Positions 44,069-54,001 are shown, numbered from the stretch's first letter. The stretch: 64,000 nt of DNA from Gelidibacter mesophilus DSM 14095 (GCF_000423005.1 NZ_AUHD01000005.1:186001-250000); one strand, 5' to 3'. Translations and numbers: made by a program. Notes: a model not told the origin generated them from the sequence alone.

Positions 44069-45766
44069 TTAGTACCCTACAGCACCGCCGTCCGGACTCG
44101 AAGAATCCGATGCCCCAATAAATACGTCAGCATCGGTAGGAATTAAAATTCCCATTAACCTTCCTAGATTTGTTGTTTCTTTGGTGGTGTGTCCCATGTG
44201 CTCCAATGCTTTTTGGGTATCAGGAGACATTAAATCTTTTTCAAAAGTCAGTTCATTTGGAAACCATTGATGGTGGATCTTCATAACTTCAATGGCTTTT
44301 TTAATAGGCATTTCATATTCAATGACATTCAAAATTGTTTGGAAAACGGTATTAATGATCGTTCTTCCTCCTGGGCTTCCAATTACGAGGTAGGGTTTTC
44401 CGTTTTTGGTGACAATGGTGGGACTCATGCTGCTTAACATTCTTTTTTCTGGTTGGATGATATTTGGATTGGTGCCAATTAACCATCCACTGTTTGTATA
44501 GCCAGGTTGCGGATTAAAATCGCCCATTTCATTATTAAAAATAAATCCAAGTTTTGGCGAACCCAATCCTGAGCCATAAGATTGCTCAAGAGTATAAGTG
44601 AGCGATACGGCATTTCCCGCTTTATCTACTACCGATAGATGCGTGGTGTTTTTACCATCATAAAGCTGTCCAAATTTTAAAGAATCGCTTGGAGAGGCTC
44701 TATTTTGATCAATATTTTGGTAGCGCATTTTAGCAAATTCCTTTGAAGTCAATCGGTCCAATGGCATCTCCAGATTAAAATCGGGGTCGCCCAAGTGTTC
44801 CGCTCTATCCGCAAAAGCGCGACGCATGGTTTCAGCAACCAAATGCACATATGGGGTTGAATTAAAGGCAATAGAGTCTAAATTGGCCTGTTCCATGATG
44901 TTCAACATCTCAATTACGGCAACACCTCCTGAACTTGGTGGTGGCATGGCTACGATGCCATATTCCTTGTAAGTTCCGGTAAGTGCTTTACGTTCTACGG
45001 CTTCATATTTACTCAAATCTTCCAGGGTAATGATCCCACCATTGGCCTTCATGAAATCGGCTATTTCTTTGGCCACACTGCCTTTATAAAACCCGTCTTT
45101 CCCCTTATCTCTAATCAGTTTTAAGGTCTTTGCCAAATTTTTTTGGACCCATACTTCGCCAAATTTGGTCAGTTCACCGTTTGGCTTTTTATAATAATCC
45201 TTTAAGAATTGAGGTTGGGTACTGGTAGCAGAATTGAAATTCTTTGCATGTTCTGAAAGAGCGTAAGAAAGCACCACACCTTTTTCAGCTAAATCTACTG
45301 ACGGCTGCACCAAATCCTTCCAAGGCAGAACGCCATATTTTTCATGCGCCAAATATAATCCGGCAACAGTGCCTGGAACACCAACGGACTTCAGACCTTG
45401 ATGATTGCTGCCAGGAATTAAATTTCCAGAATCATCTAAATACATGCCTGCAGTAGCAAGCAACGGCGCTTTTTCTCTAAAATCGATGGTTGTGGAAGTG
45501 CCTGTAAGATCTGAATAAACAAGGAATCCGCCGCCACCGATGTTTCCTGCTTGTGGATGCGTTACAGCAAGCGCAAATGCGGTAGCAATAGACGCGTCAA
45601 TTGCATTTCCGCCTTTCTTGAGGATTTCAGTGCCAACTTGTGATGCCACGGAATTATCTGAAACCACCATGCCATTTTGAGCATAGGTTTGCGCAAAACT
45701 ATGGTTTGAGAAAATAAATGTCGCTAAAAAAAGAACCAGGATAAAAGAGATTTTAGTTTTTTTCAT
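44069..45766 (-). CDS. ggt: gamma-glutamyltransferase
   Basis: 565 residues from the ATG at 45766, with a signal peptide (about 1-26, NHSFAQ). The enzyme cleaves the gamma-glutamyl bond of glutathione and related peptides and is made as a precursor that cuts itself. The site is seen as TTHLSVVDKAGNAVSLTYT; the nucleophile would be T374, the first of the two threonines. The oxyanion/gamma-glutamate-binding stretch MLSSMSPTIV and GSPGGRTIINTV are present. Periplasmic or secreted. Start chosen at the second Met, which leaves a clean signal peptide. Confidence 0.95.
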   Translation of the reverse strand: MKKTKISFILVLFLATFIFSNHSFAQTYAQNGMVVSDNSVASQVGTEILKKGGNAIDASIATAFALAVTHPQAGNIGGGGFLVYSDLTGTSTTIDFREKAPLLATAGMYLDDSGNLIPGSNHQGLKSVGVPGTVAGLYLAHEKYGVLPWKDLVQPSVDLAEKGVVLSYALSEHAKNFNSATSTQPQFLKDYYKKPNGELTKFGEVWVQKNLAKTLKLIRDKGKDGFYKGSVAKEIADFMKANGGIITLEDLSKYEAVERKALTGTYKEYGIVAMPPPSSGGVAVIEMLNIMEQANLDSIAFNSTPYVHLVAETMRRAFADRAEHLGDPDFNLEMPLDRLTSKEFAKMRYQNIDQNRASPSDSLKFGQLYDGKNTTHLSVVDKAGNAVSLTYTLEQSYGSGLGSPKLGFIFNNEMGDFNPQPGYTNSGWLIGTNPNIIQPEKRMLSSMSPTIVTKNGKPYLVIGSPGGRTIINTVFQTILNVIEYEMPIKKAIEVMKIHHQWFPNELTFEKDLMSPDTQKALEHMGHTTKETTNLGRLMGILIPTDADVFIGASDSSSPDGGAVGY

Positions 45767-45913
45767 AATGCTGTTTATATGTTGCAATGGAGTGTGTGTT
45801 GAATTATATTCAAACTCCTAATTTAGGAAATAATTATTCCAATATATAGTTTTTGTGACAATGTTGATGTCAGTGCTTGTATAATTACAATATGGGAGGT
45901 AATAAATGCATTT

Positions 45914-46954
45914 CTAATTCAATTTAAAAACAGCCATCACATTTTTATGATCCGTGGGCCAAATGCCTTCGGGCGTTTCAATAGGATCGTCAGAGGTTTC
46001 CAATTGGCGTTTGTTACCCACAATAGAGCCTTTAGGACCGATGATTTTAACCTCTATAAGTTCTAGTTCTTTGGATGGCAAATAAAAAATATAATCAATC
46101 CGATCTCTGTCGTCAGCATCTGGCGCCCAGGCTAATTTTTCAAGAGGCACCAAAGGGGTGTCGGCTGGAAAAGTAAATCCTGGATGGCTTACGGGGTCTG
46201 GAAAAAGTTTGCGATAAGCGTCGATAAATCCTGCCTTGTCCAGTTCTAAGGTATTGTGCCAAGGCATCACCACACCGTTATGGTCGTAGAGGTCTTTTGT
46301 GGTTGCTGTCCAGTCTAAAAATGAGGCCTCATTAAGATCGCCACCCAAAATTACAAGTCGGCCTTGTGATTTCTCAACCATGGCATCTGCAATAAATGCG
46401 CTAACGGCTTCATCTCGCATAGAGGCTAAATTATCGGTAGCAATGGTTAAGGAATCAGTAACTATAGTGTCCAGCTTTTTCCAGGTAGAACTGTCATATC
46501 CTCTGGGTAAATAAATACTGCAATGTCTATAATCGAGATGGGCACTATAAAAGGCAATTTCAGCACTTTCGATTTTTAGGACTGCTTTTGTAATAGAGCC
46601 TTGGTCATTTTTTACAGGAAACACTGCTGTTTGGGAAAGAATGGGATAACGCGAAAGAATACCAGAATCTTCACTGCGTTCTGAATAATAGGTATGACCA
46701 CGTTTTTCCAAAGCAGTTACCAATCGTTCTGCCAGACTTTTATTGTCGTAATTTCTTACCTCGCTCAAAGCTATTAGGTCAGCATCGGTGCGAATAACTT
46801 CGTCAATAATCGCATCAAAACCATCGGGAACGATGGTGCCTTCTTGCCAAATATTAAACTGTAATACTTTTAGAGATTGTTCTTGCTGTGCAACACAGCA
46901 AAATGTGAAATACATAAAAAACAAAATAAATAGACAATATGCGTTTCTAGACAT
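45914..46954 (-). CDS. secreted endonuclease/exonuclease/phosphatase (EEP) family protein
   Basis: 346 residues with an N-terminal signal peptide (about 1-22, CVAQQ). The EEP fold is shown by LKVLQFNIWQEG (start), DLIALSEVRNYD, YSAHLDY, VILGGDLNEASF (magnesium ligands) and the end WPTDHKNVMAVF with the catalytic Asp-His pair. The family includes DNases, sphingomyelinases and inositol phosphatases, and the substrate cannot be read from sequence. Export plus an adjacent SusCD locus suggest scavenging of an organic phosphate (inference). Confidence 0.88.
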   Translation of the reverse strand: MSRNAYCLFILFFMYFTFCCVAQQEQSLKVLQFNIWQEGTIVPDGFDAIIDEVIRTDADLIALSEVRNYDNKSLAERLVTALEKRGHTYYSERSEDSGILSRYPILSQTAVFPVKNDQGSITKAVLKIESAEIAFYSAHLDYRHCSIYLPRGYDSSTWKKLDTIVTDSLTIATDNLASMRDEAVSAFIADAMVEKSQGRLVILGGDLNEASFLDWTATTKDLYDHNGVVMPWHNTLELDKAGFIDAYRKLFPDPVSHPGFTFPADTPLVPLEKLAWAPDADDRDRIDYIFYLPSKELELIEVKIIGPKGSIVGNKRQLETSDDPIETPEGIWPTDHKNVMAVFKLN

Positions 46955-47148
46955 TGTAAATGAAATTTAATGACTGGTAGAAAGGTAATGCTAATTTTTT
47001 AATCTATTAACGTCATGATTTTTGAGGTACTAATAACGATGTCGAGGTTTGTGCAGATTTCTAATTAGTTTTAAAGAAATACTTCGGTTGTTAATACTAT
47101 TAATTCCAATTCTTAGATTGGTTTTATGATGTTTGAGAAAAATTATCT

Positions 47149-47928
47149 CTAATTTTTAAATGCATGGTTAGGTTTGTAATCAATCAACCAAAAATTTACT
47201 TTTAAACTGTTTAACAGTTCATATTCCATGCGCACAAAACCATAGATTGTTGAAAAATAGCTTTTTAGTTTGGTCTCTCCAAGCTCTGATTTTGCTGAAC
47301 TTTCAATAATATAACACTCGATATCGCCAACGCCAGATTTAAGAACTTCCATTGCCGTGACTTTATAATGGTAGGAGAGCAGTAAATGGCCTTCCCATTT
47401 CCCCCATAATTCATTTCCCCAAGGTTCTCCAATCAACATTTTATCCGACCATTCAGTACCAACCATCAGCGGTTTTTTTATAAATGGAAATGGGGCGGTT
47501 TCCAAAGCATTAAAAAATCCGGTTCGGATAGGGTGGAGCCAAATGTTTTTGGAATTATCTACAAGTCCTGTTGAACTCATGCCTCTAGAAAGTGGTTCCT
47601 GAATATATGAGATTTCAGTTTGACCTTTATTGGTTCTCTCAGCATCTGAAACTTGTTGTACAATCAATCGGATCTTGTCTACTTCAATGTTCTTGGTCGT
47701 TGAGGTTACTAGCTCAAAATCGGTACTGGCAAACATACCTTTGTTTCTTTTGAGTTTTAATTTTTTGCCATGCTGGATAATTTCATAATTGAAAACATAA
47801 TTGTTCCCAACTCTATACACTTCATTATTGGCATCAACCTCTCCCGCTTCAATAATTACCGAGCCATACTGTTGGGCAGCTCCAATTTGGAAAACTATCA
47901 GAAATAGCAAGGTCAATTTTAGGTGCAT
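47149..47928 (-). CDS. secreted protein of unknown function
   Basis: 259 residues with a signal peptide (about 1-18, FQIGAAQQ). Beta-rich, with stretches such as YGSVIIEAGEVDANNEVYRVG and GEWGNELWGKWEGHLLLSYH-like repeated aromatics. No domain recognised; a lipocalin- or DUF3108-like fold is possible but not shown. It lies between the EEP gene and the terminator of the susCD pair; whether it belongs to that locus is uncertain. Confidence 0.7.
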   Translation of the reverse strand: MHLKLTLLFLIVFQIGAAQQYGSVIIEAGEVDANNEVYRVGNNYVFNYEIIQHGKKLKLKRNKGMFASTDFELVTSTTKNIEVDKIRLIVQQVSDAERTNKGQTEISYIQEPLSRGMSSTGLVDNSKNIWLHPIRTGFFNALETAPFPFIKKPLMVGTEWSDKMLIGEPWGNELWGKWEGHLLLSYHYKVTAMEVLKSGVGDIECYIIESSAKSELGETKLKSYFSTIYGFVRMEYELLNSLKVNFWLIDYKPNHAFKN

Positions 47929-48203
47929 TGTAACTATTTTAAATGAGAATGGACAGATATTTTAAAGATAACGAAATTAAATATTTGAAAGCGTTCCCAA
48001 AAGAAAATAACCTGAAATGATAAGTTCTGCTAAGTTTTTGAAAAGTCATTTCGTATTCTGGTTTGTTTCTGGAGAATTTCTTAGATACGAAATTCATCGC
48101 TGCTTTTTTGAAGACGATAGGGGTCTACTCTCTTTAGGGGTTCCTTTTTTAATTGCTTTTTGATTGGAATTGTGATGACATAACTCTTGGAATTTAAAAA
48201 TAA

Positions 48204-48234
48204 AAAGAGCCAACTTTTTGAAAGTTGGCTCTTT
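48204..48234 (-). terminator. strong rho-independent terminator after susD
   Basis: Perfect 14 bp stem: AAAGAGCCAACTTT (48204-48217) and AAAGTTGGCTCTTT (48221-48234) with a three base loop; on the - strand it runs into TTTTTATTTTT. It lies 24 bp after the susD stop and closes the susCD operon. The remaining gap to the next gene (to 47929) shows nothing further. Confidence 0.9.
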
Positions 48235-48257
48235 AGTAAATTCTAATGTGATCGTTA

Positions 48258-49754
48258 TTAGTTAGAAGTATTCCACCATAATGGTGTTTTTAAGCGAATT
48301 AAAGGATCGTTTGGAGGCATGTTTAGGTAATTTCGATCTTCCTCGTTATACTCGTACATCATTCCCTGAATCCATTCATCATCACCAGGAAATATGTCAA
48401 GATTGACATTAACTGGTCTTTTTAAACCGGGATAGATCTCATCACTGTAGTCCATTCGTCGCATATCCACCCATGTTTCTGGATTGAGCATATTGGCAAT
48501 ATACTTTTGAACCATGATGGAGGATAAATTGATTTTGGTTGGACCAACTTCTGTATCCAACAAGGCCAAATAAGCAGTCATCTCGCTCGTTGGAACGTTT
48601 AGTTTTTGCATATCAGCCTGAACACCTTCTTTAAATGCAGCATAAGCACCTGGCAAATCATTTTTTCTGAAACGAGCTTCTGCTTCAATAAACTTTACCT
48701 CACTATAGGTAAACATATAAGTAGGTGCGGTTGGACTTGTATAAAATCCGCCGTTTCCTTTTGAATAGTTGTCTCCAGAATCTCCATCCAGTCCACGGCC
48801 TACATCTAGACCAACATAGCCTCCATTAACCGCTTCAGGAACAATAATCGATAATCTAGGATCCTCAACTGCTACTTCTAAATCCAACGGATTTTTCAGA
48901 AGGTTGACAAAAAACGTTGAAAAATATCTGAATCGAGAAGATCCATACCCACCTTCGGCAAATGGTTGTCTTTGGTTTTCAGCTTCACCACCTACAAAGT
49001 CTTGTTGTGCATTTAAAGCATTGGAATTGATTCCAGCTTCGCAGGCTGCAATAATAGCATCGGCGTCATAGGCCATATCTCCTGAAGTTTTCTTACTTAA
49101 GTGATTTAAGTAACGCGCTTTTAAGGATTTTGCGAATCGGATCCACTTTTCTTGATCGCCTTCATAAAGCACATCGCCACTCTCAACATTAAGTCCGATT
49201 GGACTTGAAAGTTGAAGTTCTAAAACAGCTTCGTCCAATAGTCTGAAAATAGTTTTATAAGCTTCTTTTTGAGTCACAAATTTAGGTGTAATGTTCATAT
49301 TGGATTCACCATCATAAGTGTCTTCCGTTACAATATCACCATATTGATCTGTGGTCATCCCAAAAATATAGGCCCGCAATATTTTGCCTACAGCGGTATA
49401 ATTTGGCGCATCATACTTTTTGCCCAATACAATCAAATCGGCCGTATTTGGCAATCCGTACACATAAGCGTTTTGCCATAAAAAGTAGCGCCCGGTAGTA
49501 AAATTGTTGGTCCACGAGTTAGATTCATAGGCAGCTGTGTGATGTGCTGCGTACTGTGTAACCCCTATTATTTCTCTCGCACCTCTATATTGGGCCGTAC
49601 CTGTCGTGTTTTCAATAGCTCCTTGTATTCTGAACTGTGGCGCTAATGAAGTTGTTGTAGGAGCAGTTACTGAACTGTTAACATCAAAGTAGTCTTCACT
49701 ACATGACGTTGCCATTACTGCTAATGCAATGCATGTATATTTTAAAATTTTCAT
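48258..49754 (-). CDS. SusD/RagB-like outer-membrane lipoprotein
   Basis: 498 residues with a lipoprotein signal peptide (lipobox MATSC at about 14-18, followed by SEDYFD, typical of SusD). Sequence features fit the SusD-like_2 branch: TSLAPQFRIQGAIENT, YFLWQNAYVYGLPNTADL, LRAYIFGMTTDQYGDI and a helical TPR-type body, ending with a long loop region. SusD proteins sit on the cell surface and hand substrate to the SusC channel. Starts 12 bp after the susC stop codon, so co-transcribed. Substrate unknown. Confidence 0.93.
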   Translation of the reverse strand: MKILKYTCIALAVMATSCSEDYFDVNSSVTAPTTTSLAPQFRIQGAIENTTGTAQYRGAREIIGVTQYAAHHTAAYESNSWTNNFTTGRYFLWQNAYVYGLPNTADLIVLGKKYDAPNYTAVGKILRAYIFGMTTDQYGDIVTEDTYDGESNMNITPKFVTQKEAYKTIFRLLDEAVLELQLSSPIGLNVESGDVLYEGDQEKWIRFAKSLKARYLNHLSKKTSGDMAYDADAIIAACEAGINSNALNAQQDFVGGEAENQRQPFAEGGYGSSRFRYFSTFFVNLLKNPLDLEVAVEDPRLSIIVPEAVNGGYVGLDVGRGLDGDSGDNYSKGNGGFYTSPTAPTYMFTYSEVKFIEAEARFRKNDLPGAYAAFKEGVQADMQKLNVPTSEMTAYLALLDTEVGPTKINLSSIMVQKYIANMLNPETWVDMRRMDYSDEIYPGLKRPVNVNLDIFPGDDEWIQGMMYEYNEEDRNYLNMPPNDPLIRLKTPLWWNTSN

Positions 49755-49766
49755 AATTGTTATTTT

Positions 49767-52700
49767 TTAAAATCTAAATTTTAAACCAAAATCGATTCCT
49801 TTCACATTCGGAGTTCCAAGATTATCAATGTTCATGGAACCAGCGCCAGCAATACCAGCACCAAATGTATTGACTTCAGGATCTACACCGCTGTAATTGG
49901 TAATCGTAAATAAATTACGGCCAGTTACATAAAGTTCTAAACCGGTTAATGAGAATTTCTCTAAAACATCGGTTGGAAATCTATAGGATAAAGTTACATA
50001 TCTCAGCCTTGTGAATGAACCATCTTCAACGAAATTCTCAGAATTTTGTGAATAATAATTTTGGTAGTAGTTCTGATCTTTTTCTACCGGAACGGTATTC
50101 GTATTTCCGTCGACATCAACGCCTGGCAACACTACCATTTCATTTCTGCCATCAATGGTGTTGGTGCTGAGACCGTAATAGGCCAATGCTGATTCCGTTG
50201 CATTGTAAACATCGCCACCTTGCACGAAGTCCAATAAGAATGACAAGTTGAAGTTTTTATAGCCTACAGAATTCGAAATGCCCAAGGTCCAATCTGGCGA
50301 TCTATTCACGTCATCATAAGTTTGGTCTGTTAATGTTGGCAACCCATTGGAATTGATGATGACATCACCATTTTCATTTTTTACTGGGCGCTTTCCACGC
50401 AATCCAAATAATGAACCATTCAAAATAGCGGCTCCAGCAGCGGAGTTTCTAAACGTCCATGAATCAGAAAGGTAAACTTCAGACAGGAAGCCAGGTAATT
50501 CTTTTACCTTACTTTTATTGGTGCCAAAGTTGAAATCTAAATTCCAATTTACTTTGGAAGTTTTAGGAAGCATTTGTAGTCTTAACATGGCTTCAACACC
50601 GCTGTTGGTAATGGAACCACCATTTAAGGTTGCATAAAATGTTCCTGTAGTTGGCGGGACTCTAATGTCTCTTAAAATTTGATTATCAGAGGTACTGGTG
50701 TAATAAGTGAAATCCAATCCTATGCGGTTTTGAAAAAAACGAATGTCGGTTCCTATCTCAAAACTGTTAGTAAATTCAGGCTCCAGATTAGGGTTTCCAA
50801 CGTTAACCCCATTCCACGTATAAGCTGAACTTGCCAATCCATTGATATTTGTTCCTAAAGAACTTTCTAAGGCTCCAATTGGTGCATCTTTACCAACTTG
50901 GGCCCAAGTAGCTCTTAGTTTAAAATAAGTTAAGCCTTTGTCAGAGGTAATATCATTACCGTAAACTTTGAATAAATCACTGACTACGGCAGACATCCCT
51001 ACAGATGGGTAAAAGAAGGATCTCTTATCCTGTGGAAGGGTTGATGACCAGTCATTTCGCCCGGTTAGGTTTAAAAATACGGCGTTTTTCCAGCCAAATT
51101 TTACTTCTCCAAAAAGCCCTACGATTCTTTTTCTTGTAATCAACTCTGAAATCGTTTGATTTTCTTTAAGGATATTTCCAATACTATAAATTCCAGGTGC
51201 CAGAAATGAGGTACCAGAGGTGTAAGTGGTTCTCACATCGAGTTCTTCAACAGAATTACCGATCATCCCGTCAAAGGAAAAATCTTCAGTGATGTTTTTT
51301 TGATAGGTTAAAAAGATGTTGGAAGTTAAACGTGTATGGTCTTTTTCATATTGACTGATATAACCATCTTCCCTATTTTCTATAAAAGAACCATCTCCTG
51401 TAATTTTCTTATTAAACTCAGTGTAGTTATCCGTTCCTATTTTATAAGATAAATTAAAATCATTTAAGAACTTATAGTTCAGGCTTATAACACCAATTAA
51501 CCGTTTAGTTTCATCGGTATTAGGGCTGTTGTGGACACTCCAATAAGGATTGTCGAATTGTTGGTCTAAAAAAAATGATTTTTGAGAGCCGTCTTCATTT
51601 AAATAATCTTTGGCATTGACATCACCAGGATAGGCCAACAAACTACCAAAGCTACTCCCGGAGGCATTCCCTTGCTTACTGCTGGAAATATCCGTAGTGA
51701 TATAGTTTGCGGAGATGCCAACCGTAAAATTATCGGTAACATTAGAATTCGCATTTACCTTGAATGATGTTTTATCATAACTCGTGCCTTCTATGACCCC
51801 TTTTTGTGATAAGTCGCCAATGGACATATAAATATTACCTTTTTCAGTTCCTGAAGAATAACTCACGTTATGATTTTGGGTGGTGGCCGATTTATAAAAA
51901 TCTTCAATATTATTATATATTGGTGTGCCTGCAGCTATCGGTAATCCAAATGATAACGGCGATTCTGGATCATAAGTGATACCAGCTGTAGTTCTAATTT
52001 GGGCACCTTTCCCATAAGTGGTTTGAACGTCAGGCGTGCCAATAACTTTGTCTGAAGAGATAGAGCCGGAATAGGTAACTGTGCTCACACCAGCTTTTCC
52101 TCTTTTGGTAGTGATGATCACGGCACCACCGGCAGCTTGAATACCGTATAATGCAGCGGCTGCAGGTCCTTTAAGAACAGAAACGCTCTCAATATCTGCA
52201 GGGTTGATGTCAGAAGCCCTGTTGGTGCTTGCTACTTCTAAACTAGAACTCGTAGAGTTGTCAATAGGAATTCCGTCAACCACAAATAAAGGTTGATTGT
52301 TGCCTGTAATAGACGATCCTCCCCGAATTAAAATAATAGAGGAAGAGCCCGGAGCACCACCAGAATTTGTGACCGTCACCCCAGAGACTTTACCCTGAAG
52401 ACCATTAACCATATTGTTCTGGTTACCTTCAAGAAGAGCGTCAGACTCTACAGCCTGTACAGCATAGCCTAATGCACGCTTCTCTTTTTTAATTCCTAAA
52501 GCTGTAATGACCACTTCGTCCAGCACATCACCAGGTTCAAGAGAAACATTCAATGATCCTGTGGAGGGGGCTTTAATTTCTTTGGTCTGATAACCAATAT
52601 AAGAGAATACAAGGGTAGAATTTGCTTCGGCTTCAATAACATAATTGCCATCAAAATCCGTTACGGTGCCCACTGAGGTTCCCTTAATAAGTACACTAGC

Positions 52701-52823
52701 GCCAAGCAAAGGTAAATTGTCGTCGCTTGATTTTACAGTTCCAGTAACTTTTATGCTTTGGGCAAACGCGCTTTGCGCAAAGCATAAAACGACCAGGAAA
52801 TGCATAAAAAATTTTCCTTTCAT
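49767..52823 (-). CDS. SusC/RagA-like TonB-dependent outer-membrane channel
   Basis: 1018 residues. Signal peptide (about 1-21, FAQS), a carboxypeptidase-regulatory-like domain (about 24-105, VTGTVKSSDDNLPLLGASVL), a plug with the family-typical VNGLQGKVSGVTVTNSGG and ILIRGGSSITGNNQPLFVVDG, and a barrel ending KGIDFGLKFRF. It imports a substrate bound by the SusD partner with energy from TonB. It is transcribed away from the DeoR-type regulator, with a 221 bp intergenic region holding the promoter and a phased repeat. Lack of adjacent glycoside hydrolases means this is not a standard polysaccharide utilisation locus. Confidence 0.95.
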   Translation of the reverse strand: MKGKFFMHFLVVLCFAQSAFAQSIKVTGTVKSSDDNLPLLGASVLIKGTSVGTVTDFDGNYVIEAEANSTLVFSYIGYQTKEIKAPSTGSLNVSLEPGDVLDEVVITALGIKKEKRALGYAVQAVESDALLEGNQNNMVNGLQGKVSGVTVTNSGGAPGSSSIILIRGGSSITGNNQPLFVVDGIPIDNSTSSSLEVASTNRASDINPADIESVSVLKGPAAAALYGIQAAGGAVIITTKRGKAGVSTVTYSGSISSDKVIGTPDVQTTYGKGAQIRTTAGITYDPESPLSFGLPIAAGTPIYNNIEDFYKSATTQNHNVSYSSGTEKGNIYMSIGDLSQKGVIEGTSYDKTSFKVNANSNVTDNFTVGISANYITTDISSSKQGNASGSSFGSLLAYPGDVNAKDYLNEDGSQKSFFLDQQFDNPYWSVHNSPNTDETKRLIGVISLNYKFLNDFNLSYKIGTDNYTEFNKKITGDGSFIENREDGYISQYEKDHTRLTSNIFLTYQKNITEDFSFDGMIGNSVEELDVRTTYTSGTSFLAPGIYSIGNILKENQTISELITRKRIVGLFGEVKFGWKNAVFLNLTGRNDWSSTLPQDKRSFFYPSVGMSAVVSDLFKVYGNDITSDKGLTYFKLRATWAQVGKDAPIGALESSLGTNINGLASSAYTWNGVNVGNPNLEPEFTNSFEIGTDIRFFQNRIGLDFTYYTSTSDNQILRDIRVPPTTGTFYATLNGGSITNSGVEAMLRLQMLPKTSKVNWNLDFNFGTNKSKVKELPGFLSEVYLSDSWTFRNSAAGAAILNGSLFGLRGKRPVKNENGDVIINSNGLPTLTDQTYDDVNRSPDWTLGISNSVGYKNFNLSFLLDFVQGGDVYNATESALAYYGLSTNTIDGRNEMVVLPGVDVDGNTNTVPVEKDQNYYQNYYSQNSENFVEDGSFTRLRYVTLSYRFPTDVLEKFSLTGLELYVTGRNLFTITNYSGVDPEVNTFGAGIAGAGSMNIDNLGTPNVKGIDFGLKFRF

Positions 52824-52852
52824 AATAAGTGAGTTTTGATAAAGTTATGTAT

Positions 52853-52860
52853 CAAATATA
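52853..52860 (-). promoter_or_regulatory. -7 promoter box (TATATTTG) of susCD
   Basis: On the - strand TATATTTG fits TAnnTTTG, giving a leader of about 25 nt. No TTG exists at the -33 position; instead the 11 bp repeat block begins 19 bp upstream. Confidence 0.6.
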
Positions 52861-52879
52861 AATGAATATTTTAGAAACC

Positions 52880-52934
52880 GCATAAAATATGCATAAATAA
52901 TGCATCTATTACGCAATAAAAGGGCATTTTGATT
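52880..52934. repeat. five 11-bp phased direct repeats (GCA every 11 bp)
   Basis: GCA occurs at 52880, 52891, 52902, 52913 and 52924, exactly 11 bp apart; units read GCATAAAATAT, GCATAAATAAT, GCATCTATTAC, GCAATAAAAGG and GCATTTTGATT. The first unit occupies the position of the missing -33 element of the susC promoter. All repeats face the same side of the helix, as expected for a protein array. A likely operator for the divergent DeoR-type protein (inference). Confidence 0.75.
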
Positions 52935-53044
52935 AGTTAATCCGTAATTATAAGAGCAAAGACATGCATTTATAAATTGAGATTCTTAAATATTTAAATT
53001 TTATTATTACTTTTCAGAAAATTTGAATAAAAGTTATAGTGTGA

Positions 53045-53794
53045 ATGAAAAAGAATGATAGGCAGCAACTTATAATCGACATGGTAATGTTGCAGCGAAA
53101 AGTGCTTTCTGATCAATTGTCGTTAGAATTAAATGTTTCTGGTGATACCATTAGGAGAGATTTGAATGAATTGGATGACAAGGGCATGTTGACCAAAGTT
53201 CACGGCGGTGCGGTTTCGTCAATTCAAAAATTATTTCACTACAATGAGAATGCTGTTTTTAATAGAGAGAAAAAGAAAATGATTGCTGCTAAGGCTGTTC
53301 CTTTATTAGAAGAAGGCATGGTGGCAATTTTGACTGGGGGTACTACCAATCTCGTATTTGTTAGCAACTTACCGAAAGATTTGAAGGCCACAATTTATAC
53401 GTTTAGCTTAGAGATTGCCTTGCAACTGACCGATCATCCCAATATCGAAACTATTTTTATTGGCGGAAAAATTCGTAAGAAATCAATGGTAGCCATAGGG
53501 ATTGATGTCTTTCAAAATCTATCAAGGGTCCATGCCGATATTTGCTTTATTGGCGCAAGTGGTATTACTTTAAATGAAGGAATTACAGATGAAGGTTATG
53601 AAATTGCGCTAATTAAAAAAGCCATGATTGAGGCTTCAGATAAGGCAATTTCCTTGATCACGTCCAACAAGCTTAGTATAAGGCACAACTACTCTGTCTG
53701 TCCACTTTCTGAAATTGATGTGATTGTGACAGATTTAAATGCCGATAATACACTGTTGGATGCTTATAGAATGGAGGAGCTTTTGATTTTGTAA
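53045..53794 (+). CDS. DeoR/GlpR family transcriptional regulator
   Basis: 249 residues. An N-terminal helix-turn-helix (about 5-58, with SDQLSLELNVSGDTIRRDL and HGGA) and a C-terminal sugar-phosphate-sensing domain (about 75-245; ILTGGTTN, GGKIRKKSM, FIGASGI, SNKLS). DeoR proteins normally repress sugar or nucleoside genes and respond to a phosphorylated sugar. Divergent from susC, so it is the natural regulator of susCD and of itself. The sugar is not known. Confidence 0.93.
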   Translation: MKKNDRQQLIIDMVMLQRKVLSDQLSLELNVSGDTIRRDLNELDDKGMLTKVHGGAVSSIQKLFHYNENAVFNREKKKMIAAKAVPLLEEGMVAILTGGTTNLVFVSNLPKDLKATIYTFSLEIALQLTDHPNIETIFIGGKIRKKSMVAIGIDVFQNLSRVHADICFIGASGITLNEGITDEGYEIALIKKAMIEASDKAISLITSNKLSIRHNYSVCPLSEIDVIVTDLNADNTLLDAYRMEELLIL

Positions 53795-54001
53795 TGATGA
53801 TAGGGAAGGAGCAATTTAATGGCAACTAAGATATATTAAATTTTACGAAGTCTTCCAATTCTTAAAGATGCGTTGGTCTAATTCGCAAACTGCTTCACGA
53901 ATGTAACTTGTGTTCAGTCTGTTTTTGAAGCCCAGCAGAACCTCTGTTCGTCTGGCTCACTTAATGGCGTTGGGTAAATATGGTATTTAAAATATAGCAT
54001 T

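Noticed and set aside
52880-52934. 11 bp repeats as iterons of an origin
   Set aside because: No replication initiator gene, DnaA boxes or partition genes are nearby; the position at the susC promoter fits regulation better.
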